Source: JADCCX01 sp031373545
GTDB lineage: Bacteria > Pseudomonadota > Alphaproteobacteria > Rhizobiales > Beijerinckiaceae
DNA length: 23,117 nt
Assembly: GCA_031373545.1 (NCBI GenBank)
Contig: JANMMT010000202.1
Span: forward strand, 1 to 23,117
Direction: 5' to 3'
Shown here: piece by piece, positions 1 to 5,761 of the stretch
Layout: every line of letters starts with the position of its first letter
Position numbering within the stretch: the first letter of the stretch is position 1
Translations under genes and position numbers: made by a program
Notes under the pieces: generated by a model
What the model saw: only the letters and a program-made list of their open reading frames with translations
Told to the model about the DNA's origin: nothing
The model's database searches: none

Positions 1-63
1 CTGTCCTTCCTCGACAGCGGTTTTCTGGCCGGGCGGTGCGAAAGGCGTGTCGTGAGTCCACAT
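1..63 (-). CDS. N-terminal fragment of a gene running off the left edge, possibly HisI
   Basis: An ATG at 61-63 on the minus strand opens a frame that stays open to the window edge, giving 21 residues (MWTHDTPFAPPGQ, then KTAVEEGQ). A GGAG Shine-Dalgarno at 72-75 lies 8 bases upstream of the ATG, which supports a real start. The pattern 'PFxPPG...K.A.EEG' resembles, from memory, the N-terminus of alphaproteobacterial phosphoribosyl-AMP cyclohydrolase (HisI, histidine biosynthesis), just before the conserved core. That core is outside the window, so the name is only a suggestion. The gene begins 35 bases after the stop of the small secreted-protein gene on the same strand and could share its transcript. 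Confidence 0.4.
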   Translation of the reverse strand, partial: MWTHDTPFAPPGQKTAVEEGQ

Positions 64-98
64 GCTATCATCTCCAGACGGGCAAGATGCGCTGTCAA

Positions 99-413
99 TC
101 AACGTGCGAGCGAATCACGCTCACGGCGCGCCTCTCGCACATATCGGCTGGCAGGATGGCGGGCGATGAAAAGATCATATGCCGCGCGGGTGGATGCTCT
201 GCGCGCGGCTTGCAATTCTTCAAGCTCCGCCATGTGGCCCGGACGTGCAGGCGGAACCTGTGCGGCAGGAATCTGTGCGGCAGGAACCTGACTGGGCGGA
301 GTCTGCGCCTGAAGTGGCCCAGATTGCGACGTCTTCAATGGCATGGCTGTCCCCGATGAATTGCTGGCCAAAGTCCACAGAGCCAGTGCACATATCCCAT
401 GCAGTTTTCGCAC
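99..413 (-). CDS. Small predicted secreted protein with a Pro/Ala/Gln pentapeptide repeat
   Basis: This 104-residue protein starts at GTG (411-413), with an AGGA sequence about 10 bases upstream. Residues 1-23 form a short basic then hydrophobic segment (MRKLHGICALALWTLASNSS) that looks like a signal peptide. Residues about 34-55 are a low-complexity QVPAA/QIPAA/QVPPA linker coded by a 15-base tandem repeat. The C-terminal 40 residues are charged and helical; 'AYDLFIARHPASRYVREAR' resembles one half of a TPR-like helix pair of the type found in tol-pal-associated and caspase-like proteins. I do not recognise a named family. A role in the periplasm or envelope is inferred from the signal peptide only. 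The opposite strand is also open here, but those frames have no ribosome-binding site and no recognisable protein features. Confidence 0.55.
   Translation of the reverse strand: MRKLHGICALALWTLASNSSGTAMPLKTSQSGPLQAQTPPSQVPAAQIPAAQVPPARPGHMAELEELQAARRASTRAAYDLFIARHPASRYVREARRERDSLAR
249..308. repeat. Four imperfect 15-bp tandem repeats coding a pentapeptide
   Basis: Units at 249-263, 264-278, 279-293 and 294-308 share the pattern GGC(A/G)GGAAYCTGTGC with a few substitutions, the last unit being the most divergent. On the minus strand they encode the QVPAA-like repeats of the small secreted protein. The 15-base period keeps the reading frame, so copy number can change without breaking the gene. 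Confidence 0.75.
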
Positions 414-660
414 TGTATTCAGTCCTGACGTTGCTCAAGTCGTCATGGCATGCACCCGGCAAAGCGCACTGTCTAGATGTCAGGCCATTTGGCAAACTTA
501 CTGGAAAAGCAAAAATTCACAGACCGTACCTACGCGTGCGCTGAAACTTGTGGGCCAAGATCGAATGCCCTATTTCGCGATCTTTTCGTTTTCATTATGC
601 CACCAACGATGACGCCGTTTCGATTTCAAATATATATTCATTGAAGGATTTCGCACCTGA

Positions 661-700
661 AACACACCAAAATTGAGCGAATAATCCCTATCGGTGTGTT
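661..700. repeat. Perfect 8-bp inverted repeat with a 24-base loop
   Basis: AACACACC at 661-668 is the exact reverse complement of GGTGTGTT at 693-700. It lies in the AT-rich non-coding region about 250 bases before the MucR-family start. No T-run follows, so it is not a standard terminator. It may be an operator half-site pair or chance. Confidence 0.35.
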
Positions 701-860
701 GCCACAAAACGACCGCCTGCTTATGCGATTTCGAGTATCGGTCAAATTTTCATACACCTGAAAAGGTAATCATATCGAAAGTTGTACGAGAGTTGTAGAA
801 AAGATATCCGTAATCTCTATTGCAAATATCTACACTTCAATTCATCGTTCGAATCGGCAA

Positions 861-884
861 TCTGCATACGCAGACTGCTTGACA
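861..884 (+). promoter_or_regulatory. Interrupted palindrome and -35-like hexamer before the MucR-family gene
   Basis: TCTGC at 861-865 and GCAGA at 870-874 form a 5-bp inverted repeat around ATAC, and four bases later TTGACA (879-884) matches the sigma-70 -35 consensus. No good -10 hexamer is found 16-18 bases further on, so the promoter is incomplete as read. The ribosome-binding site AAGGAA at 938-943 is clear, 6 bases before the ATG at 950. Confidence 0.35.
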
Positions 885-949
885 AACCAATCAGCTCAGA
901 TGCTGCTCCGACGATTATGAATCAATGATCGATTTTTAAGGAAACACAC

Positions 950-1369
950 ATGTCGAACAACGACGAACTGACACTCATTGAACTTTCAGCCGAGATTGTC
1001 TCGGCTTATGTCAGCAACAACTCCGTGTCGCCTCATGACCTGCCCAATTTGATCAATGAGGTTTTTCTTGCGCTCGCCAACGTCGGGTCGCCTCCGCCGC
1101 CGGCTGCTGTCGAGCCGCAGAAACCCGCGGTCAATCCCAAGAAGTCGATCACGCCCGAGTATCTGATCTGCATCGAGGATGGCAAGAAATTCAAGTCCCT
1201 CAAGCGCCACCTGCGCACGGTCTACGATCTGTCGCCCGAGCAGTACCGCGAGAAGTGGGGCTTGCCGAGCGACTACCCCATGGTTGCCCCCAATTACGCG
1301 GAAGCACGCTCGCGTCTTGCCAAGGAAATGGGTCTGGGTCAGAAGCGCAAGCGCACCGCGCGCCGCTGA
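950..1369 (+). CDS. mucR: MucR/Ros-family transcriptional regulator
   Basis: This 139-residue protein has the usual length and layout of the MucR/Ros family. A hydrophobic helical N-terminal half (residues 5-44, probably the oligomerisation region) is followed by a Pro-rich linker (47-60) and a C-terminal DNA-binding domain. The core 'GKKFKSLKRHL' at 78-88 and 'YREKWGLPSDYPMVAPNYA' at 99-117 are family hallmarks. C74 and H87 match two of the four zinc ligands of Ros. The second Cys is D77, and the positions of the paired final histidines are V91 and Y92. Ros-like proteins from Mesorhizobium that fold without zinc are known, so this one probably works without it or with altered coordination. 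MucR proteins act as global, H-NS-like repressors of surface polysaccharide, motility and cell-cycle genes. AAGGAA lies 6 bases before the ATG and an intrinsic terminator follows the stop. Confidence 0.93.
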   Translation: MSNNDELTLIELSAEIVSAYVSNNSVSPHDLPNLINEVFLALANVGSPPPPAAVEPQKPAVNPKKSITPEYLICIEDGKKFKSLKRHLRTVYDLSPEQYREKWGLPSDYPMVAPNYAEARSRLAKEMGLGQKRKRTARR

Positions 1370-1394
1370 GAAACCCAAGTTCCGAACTGTTGTG

Positions 1395-1452
1395 AAACGC
1401 CGCCTCCGGGCGGCGTTTATTTGAGGCGGCGTTTTGCGTAAGGCGGCGTTTT
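1395..1452 (+). terminator. Intrinsic terminator with two extra copies of its 3' arm
   Basis: AAACGCCGCC (1395-1404) pairs perfectly with GGCGGCGTTT (1409-1418) around a TCCG loop, giving a 10-bp GC-rich stem that runs into TATTTG. It lies 26 bases after the stop of the MucR-family gene and should end its transcript. The arm GGCGGCGTTT recurs at 1425-1434 and 1442-1451, so the 5' arm could pair with any of three copies. Confidence 0.85.
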
Positions 1453-1473
1453 AGCAGGATAATAAATAACTTC

Positions 1474-1505
1474 TTGACATATATTCCTAGGTATATTGTC
1501 ATATA
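1474..1505 (+). promoter_or_regulatory. Candidate promoter with an overlapping CCTAGG-centred palindrome
   Basis: TTGACA at 1474-1479 is a perfect -35 hexamer. Immediately downstream, ATATTCCTAGGTATAT (1481-1496) is a palindrome apart from its single T/T pair. The -10 is not certain: TATATT (1492-1497) is too close and CATATA (1500-1505) somewhat far. A protein bound to the palindrome would cover the spacer between -35 and -10, so this looks like a repressor operator. It controls the DUF6456 gene, isolated from the gene before it by the terminator. Confidence 0.5.
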
Positions 1506-1522
1506 TCTCCTGTTTCGGAGAT
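1505..1522 (+). promoter_or_regulatory. Hairpin that sequesters the Shine-Dalgarno of the DUF6456 gene
   Basis: ATCTCC (1505-1510) is the exact reverse complement of GGAGAT (1517-1522), with a TGTTTC loop. The GGAG at 1517-1520 is the ribosome-binding site for the ATG at 1527, 6 bases away, so folding would hide it. The stem is only 6 bp, so it may modulate rather than block translation. Confidence 0.45.
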
Positions 1523-1526
1523 CGCC

Positions 1527-2081
1527 ATGTCAATCGCCACTGCTCGTGCCAATGCTTGTGCCAATTCTCGTGCCACTTCCGGCACCCTATCCCATGCCAC
1601 CTCCCTGGCCCAATCCGTTTCCCGGTCGATCGGAGACGATCATCCGCTGGTGTGGCTGATGACACACAAGGATCGAGCGGGGGCCCCATTCATCCAGCCC
1701 CACGAGTTACAAGCGGGCGAGCGGCTTGCCCGGGATCTCTCCCGCGCCAGCATGATCCAGCGCACCACCATGGACTGGACACGCGGCGTGCCGATGGATG
1801 GGGGCGGGGCAGGTCTCAACCCAACTGAGGCAATGGTGCAATCGCGCCAGCATGCCGCGCAGGCGCTGGCGGCTGTAGGGGCGGAGTTTTCCGGCCTGCT
1901 CGTGGATGTGTGCGGCTATTCAAAGGGTCTGGCGCTCATCGAGCGAGAGCGCCAGTGGCCCGCTCGTACCGCAAAAATCATCGTGCGTTTTGCGCTGGCG
2001 GCTTTGGCCCGCCACTATGGACTCGATGCCGTTGCCAGGGGCCGCAGCGCTGCGCCGATGCGCAACTGGCACGCGCTTTAA
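1527..2081 (+). CDS. DUF6456 domain-containing protein
   Basis: This 184-residue protein has an Ala/Ser/Thr/Asn-rich N-terminus of about 35 residues coded by a degenerate repeat (CGTGCCAAT-like), then a DUF6456-type domain from about residue 39 ('HPLVWLMTHKD') to 170. Family hallmarks visible are 'AGERLARDLSRA' near 62-73, 'ALAAVGAEFSGLLVDVCGYSKGLALIERERQWPARTAKIIVRFAL' near 112-156 and 'LARHYG' near 159-164. The family occurs in Alphaproteobacteria, often linked to helix-turn-helix proteins, and its function is not established; a DNA-binding or regulatory role is plausible. CGGAG lies 6 bases before the ATG, which supports this start even though the low-complexity leader is not conserved. 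Its TAA interlocks with the TAA of the convergent kinase gene. Confidence 0.85.
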   Translation: MSIATARANACANSRATSGTLSHATSLAQSVSRSIGDDHPLVWLMTHKDRAGAPFIQPHELQAGERLARDLSRASMIQRTTMDWTRGVPMDGGGAGLNPTEAMVQSRQHAAQALAAVGAEFSGLLVDVCGYSKGLALIERERQWPARTAKIIVRFALAALARHYGLDAVARGRSAAPMRNWHAL

Positions 2082-3076
2082 CCCAGGCCATTCTGTTGTG
2101 CGAGGTCGCGCAGGTTCACCAGCGGACGTGGCCCCATGTGGGAAATCACTTCGGCAGCGGCCAAAGCACCCAGACGCAGGCAGTCGCGCTGCGCGCGCCC
2201 CGATGTGAGGCCGTAAAGAAATCCCGCTGCGAAAAGATCCCCTGCCCCGGTGGTGTCAACGATGCTCTCGACCGGAAAGGCGGGGGCCGCAATGGTCTCT
2301 TCGCGGGTCACGGACATGGCCCCCAGCTCCGAGCGGGTAACGACGGCGTGCGGCACATCCTGGCGCACTGCAGCAACAGCACTGTCAAAATCTGCAGTGG
2401 CGTAAAGCGATTTGAGTTCTGCCTCATTCGCGAAGATGAGGTCCACCACGCCTGAGCGCATCAATTCGAGAAACTCAGCGCGGTAGCGGTCCACACAGAA
2501 ACTGTCGGACAAGGTCAGCGCCACGCGCCGCCTTGCGCCATGGGCGATCTCAGAGGCCTTGCGAAAAGCCTCTTTCGCGGCGGGTGGATCCCACAGATAT
2601 CCCTCCATGTAGGTAACAGCAGCGGCGGCCACGACAGCAGGGTCGATGTCGGCGGGAGAGAGCTGCTGGCACGCGCCCAGATAGGTGCTCATGGACCGCT
2701 CGCCGTCCGGGGTCACAATGATCATGCAGCGCGCGGTGGCGGCTCCGTCCGTGGCGGCTGGGGTGTCGAAATGCACGCCGATCGTGCGGATGTCGTGGGT
2801 GAAAATCTTGCCCAGTTCATCATTGCGCACCTTGCCGATGTAGGTGCCACGTCCGCCGAAGGATGCGATGCCCGCCATGGTGTTGCCGGCAGAACCGCCC
2901 GAAGTGATGGTTGCGGGCCCCATGCGGGCGTAGAGATGCTCAGCGCGCGGCTCATCGATGAGGGTCATGCCGCCCTTCTGAATGGCCTCCTTCACCAGAA
3001 AGTCTTCCGGTGCGTGGGCGATCAGATCAACAATGGCATTGCCGATGCCGAGAACATCATACTGGGCGTTGGACAT
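2078..3076 (-). CDS. PfkB-family carbohydrate kinase, probable adenosine kinase
   Basis: This 332-residue protein starts 'MSNAQYDVLGIGNAIVDLIA', the usual beginning of alphaproteobacterial adenosine kinases. 'TSGGSAGNTMAGIASFGG' (58-75) is the substrate-binding glycine motif of PfkB kinases, and 'DTTGAGDLFAAGFL' (274-287) carries the catalytic base D280 and anion hole. The enzyme should phosphorylate adenosine (or a related sugar or nucleoside) with ATP, working in purine salvage in the cytoplasm. Assignment to adenosine rather than ribokinase or fructokinase is by overall resemblance. The ATG at 3074-3076 lacks a good Shine-Dalgarno. A GTG at 3119-3121 with GAGAAGG just upstream would add 15 residues (MTSGAPSFSLTRTVF) and may be the true start. 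The gene follows the thiolase closely on the same strand. Confidence 0.88.
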   Translation of the reverse strand: MSNAQYDVLGIGNAIVDLIAHAPEDFLVKEAIQKGGMTLIDEPRAEHLYARMGPATITSGGSAGNTMAGIASFGGRGTYIGKVRNDELGKIFTHDIRTIGVHFDTPAATDGAATARCMIIVTPDGERSMSTYLGACQQLSPADIDPAVVAAAAVTYMEGYLWDPPAAKEAFRKASEIAHGARRRVALTLSDSFCVDRYRAEFLELMRSGVVDLIFANEAELKSLYATADFDSAVAAVRQDVPHAVVTRSELGAMSVTREETIAAPAFPVESIVDTTGAGDLFAAGFLYGLTSGRAQRDCLRLGALAAAEVISHMGPRPLVNLRDLAQQNGLG

Positions 3077-3136
3077 GAAAACCGTGCGCGTGAGGGAAAA
3101 GGAAGGCGCTCCCGATGTCACGTCGCCCTTCTCAGG

Positions 3137-4306
3137 TCAACGCACCTGTTCCATCACGCTGACGTAGTTGGCAACCGCAGCGCCGCCCATGTTGAAGATA
3201 CCGCCCATTCTGGCGCCCTTCACCTGAATGCCTTCAGGTGCTTCGCCTGCCAGTTGCATGGCGCTGAGCACATGCATGGATACGCCTGTGGCGCCGATGG
3301 GGTGCCCCTTTGATTTGAGCCCGCCCGATGGATTCACGGGCAGTTTTCCGCCCATTTCGGTCCAGCCTTCCTTGATGGCACGCGCGCCCTCTCCAGGTCC
3401 GGTCAGGCCCATCGCCTCGTATTCGATGAGCTCGGCCACCGTGAAACAATCGTGTGTTTCCACGAAGGAGAGATCGTCCAGCGTGGCTCCCGCCGCCGCG
3501 AGTGCGCGCTGCCATGCCACCGTGCAGCCTTCAAAGGCCAGAATGTCGCGCTTCGACATAGGGAGAAAATCCTGTGCATGTCCCAACCCGCGCAGGTGGA
3601 TGGCGCGTTTCATGCGCAGCGCCGTCCCCAGATCTGCCAGCACCAGAGCCGCCGCACCGTCCGACACCAGCGAGCAATCCGTGCGCTTGAGCGGCCCGGC
3701 CACAAAGGGGTTCTTCTCGCTCTCGGTGCGGCAGAAGTCATAGCCCAGGTCCTTGCGCATCTGCGCATAGGGGTTGCCCACGCCGTTGCGGTGGTTTTTG
3801 GCTGCGATCAGCGCCAGCGCCTCGGAATTGTCGCCGTATTTCTGGAAATACGCCGCCGCGATCTTGCCAAACACGCCGGCAAACCCCGCTGGTGTATCGC
3901 CATCCTCGGGCAGGTAGGAGGCTTTCAGCAAATTCTGGCCGATCTGTGCGCCGGGCGTCGTCGTCATCTGCTCGACGCCCACCACCAGCACGATGCGTGC
4001 AGCACGCGCCGCGATGGATTTTGCGCCCTGGTGCACCGCCGCCGAGCCCGTGGCGCAGGCGTTTTCCACCCGCGTTGTCGGCTTGAAACGCAAGGCCGGG
4101 TCCGCCTGCAACACCAATGAAGCGGTAAAATCCTGCGCCGAAAAGCCTGCGTTGTAATGGCCAAGCACGATTTCATCCACATCGGCCGGCCCGATTCCGG
4201 CGTGGGCCATCGCCTCGGAAGCGACCTGCACGACCATGCTTTCCACAGTCATGGTATCGTGTTTTCCAAAGGGCATATGCGCCCAGCCCGTGATCGCTGC
4301 GGTCAT
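3137..4306 (-). CDS. SCP-x type thiolase / acetyl-CoA acetyltransferase family
   Basis: The protein has 389 residues from the ATG at 4304-4306, chosen because GGGAGGA sits 6 bases upstream; an in-frame start 13 codons earlier has no such support. The nucleophilic Cys is C84 in 'ENACATGSAAVH', and 'GHPIGATG' (334-341) carries H335. H285 in 'THDCFTVAE' replaces the Asn-Glu-Ala-Phe box of classical thiolases, and the final Cys-Gly motif is absent ('GGIFNMGGAAVANY'). These features place it in the SCP-x/lipid-transfer thiolase subfamily rather than with PhaA or FadA. It probably cleaves or condenses 3-ketoacyl-CoA, perhaps of a branched or steroid-like substrate. Many subfamily members have a DUF35 OB-fold partner next door; none is present. 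The next gene on the strand is the adenosine kinase. Confidence 0.88.
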   Translation of the reverse strand: MTAAITGWAHMPFGKHDTMTVESMVVQVASEAMAHAGIGPADVDEIVLGHYNAGFSAQDFTASLVLQADPALRFKPTTRVENACATGSAAVHQGAKSIAARAARIVLVVGVEQMTTTPGAQIGQNLLKASYLPEDGDTPAGFAGVFGKIAAAYFQKYGDNSEALALIAAKNHRNGVGNPYAQMRKDLGYDFCRTESEKNPFVAGPLKRTDCSLVSDGAAALVLADLGTALRMKRAIHLRGLGHAQDFLPMSKRDILAFEGCTVAWQRALAAAGATLDDLSFVETHDCFTVAELIEYEAMGLTGPGEGARAIKEGWTEMGGKLPVNPSGGLKSKGHPIGATGVSMHVLSAMQLAGEAPEGIQVKGARMGGIFNMGGAAVANYVSVMEQVR

Positions 4307-4417
4307 GGTTGGTCCTCCCAAGTCTGGCCTACCATGGCGCGGCATGGCTTTGGTCGCAACCTGTGCTTTGGAAGAAGCGCTGACCCTTCCTTAAGTCTGT
4401 GCTGGTAAAGCCTGCCT

Positions 4418-5761
4418 ATGGACCTTCCCATCCCTCCTGCGCCGGACAGAGGCCGCGAGACGCGCATCCTCGCGCTGGCGGGTGTGGGCGCCCGTGTCGT
4501 CAACGCAGGGTTGATGTTCCTCACGCAGGTGCTGTTTGCCCGGGCTCTGGGCACGCAGGAGTACGGCGTGGTGGCCACCGCCAGCACGCTGATGCTGCTG
4601 GTGGCGGGGTTTTCGTCGCTTGGCCTCACAGCCATGCCGCAGCGGTTCCTGCCCGAATATGACGCGCGTGGTGATGCAGCCGGCCTCAGGGGCCTGGCCC
4701 GGTTTTCCGGCTGGGTGCCCTTTGGCATCGGCTCGGCGTTCGCACTCGCGGGCGCGGCGTTTGCCTGGCTCGCACGGGACCTCATTTCTCCAAACGTGGC
4801 GCTGGTCACGTGCCTTGTGATGCTGACCGTCCCCGCCCAAGCCTCTCTGGATGTGGTGGAGGGCATTGCTCTGGCGCGAGGCTGGAAACTGCTCGCCTAT
4901 GGCCTCGGGTTCGTGTTGCGCCCGCTGCTGGTGCCGTTGATCTTCATCATCGCATGGGTGGCGGGGGCCAAACCCGATGCGCTGCTGGCGGTGCTGTCGC
5001 TGGTGCTGGCCACGTGGCTGGCGGCATTCGCATTGCTGATCCTGACTTATCGCCGGTTGAGACGCGAGTTGAGCGCGGGAGAGGTGCGGTACGACACGCG
5101 CCGCTGGCTGATGGCGGGGCTGCCGGTCATGCTGATCGACGGGGCCTTCATGCTGATGACCTCCACCGACATCGTGCTGCTGGCCTTGCTGCGCAGCGAT
5201 GCGGAGGTGGGCGTCTACAGCGCGGCCGCGCGGCTCGTGGCGCTGGTGGCCTTTGTGCATCATGGGCTGACCTGGGCCAGCGGGCACCATTTCAGCGCGT
5301 TGCATCAGGCGGGCGACCGGGCGGAACTGGCGCGTTACGCGCGGCGCATGACGCTCTGGACGCTGCTGCCTTCGGTGGGTGTGGCAGCGCTGGTGGCGTT
5401 GGCCGCGCCGTTGCTGCTGCTTGTGTTTGGAAATGACTTCAGCGGCGGCGCACCTGTGACCACCCTGTTGCTTATGGGGTTGCTTGCCCGCGCGGCGGTT
5501 GGCCCGGCGGAGCAATTGCTGGTGATGACCGACAATCAGGCAGCCTGCGCCAAGGCTTACGGCGCAGCCTTCGCTGCCAATGTGGCGCTCGGCCTGTGGC
5601 TGGTGCCTGCTTATGGCGGTGTGGGCGCAGCGGTTTCCACGGCGCTCGCCTATGCCCTGGCCTCGGTTCTGGTGGCGCGGGAGGTGAAGGCGCGCCTTGG
5701 TTTCGATGTGCATATCTTTGCGCTGCATCCGCGCACGCGCTCTGCCCGTTCCCATGTCTGA
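4418..5761 (+). CDS. Oligosaccharide flippase (Wzx/MATE-like, polysaccharide biosynthesis protein)
   Basis: This 447-residue membrane protein has about 12 hydrophobic segments, the first two near 20-42 and 52-68 and the last near 378-415. 'RVVNAGLMFLTQVLFARALGTQEYGVVATASTLMLL' (26-61) is the typical first motif of polysaccharide-biosynthesis flippases, where 'ARxLGxxxYG' is strongly conserved. Such proteins move lipid-linked oligosaccharides or similar glycans across the inner membrane. Its TGA lies inside the start of the acyltransferase gene (ATGTCTGA), so the two are translated in a coupled way. No glycosyltransferase, polymerase or chain-length regulator is nearby, so the substrate cannot be guessed. 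No clear Shine-Dalgarno precedes the ATG. The divergent thiolase start is 111 bases away. Confidence 0.88.
   Translation: MDLPIPPAPDRGRETRILALAGVGARVVNAGLMFLTQVLFARALGTQEYGVVATASTLMLLVAGFSSLGLTAMPQRFLPEYDARGDAAGLRGLARFSGWVPFGIGSAFALAGAAFAWLARDLISPNVALVTCLVMLTVPAQASLDVVEGIALARGWKLLAYGLGFVLRPLLVPLIFIIAWVAGAKPDALLAVLSLVLATWLAAFALLILTYRRLRRELSAGEVRYDTRRWLMAGLPVMLIDGAFMLMTSTDIVLLALLRSDAEVGVYSAAARLVALVAFVHHGLTWASGHHFSALHQAGDRAELARYARRMTLWTLLPSVGVAALVALAAPLLLLVFGNDFSGGAPVTTLLLMGLLARAAVGPAEQLLVMTDNQAACAKAYGAAFAANVALGLWLVPAYGGVGAAVSTALAYALASVLVAREVKARLGFDVHIFALHPRTRSARSHV

Larger units (their letters stand above)
414..949. other. AT-rich intergenic region upstream of the MucR-family gene
   Basis: This 536-base stretch contains no convincing gene. 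GC falls to roughly 33-48% from about 600 onward (hand counts on single lines), against 60-70% in most of the window. It should carry the promoter of the regulator at 950 on the plus strand and that of the secreted-protein gene at 413 on the minus strand. I see an 8-base inverted repeat at 661-668/693-700, a 14-base interrupted palindrome at 861-874, and a TTGACA hexamer at 879-884. MucR/Ros proteins are known to bind AT-rich DNA and often repress their own genes, so part of this stretch may be an autoregulatory site. Confidence 0.6.

Noticed and set aside
36..359. Plus-strand frame with CGRNLCGRNLTGRSL pentapeptide pattern
   Set aside because: The repeat is real at DNA level, but the frame resembles no pentapeptide-repeat protein (A(D/N)LXX) beyond chance, while the minus-strand frame has a signal peptide and a plausible start.
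343..612. Plus-strand open frame of 89 codons in the left intergenic region
   Set aside because: No ribosome-binding site or domain; overlaps the secreted-protein gene start on the other strand.
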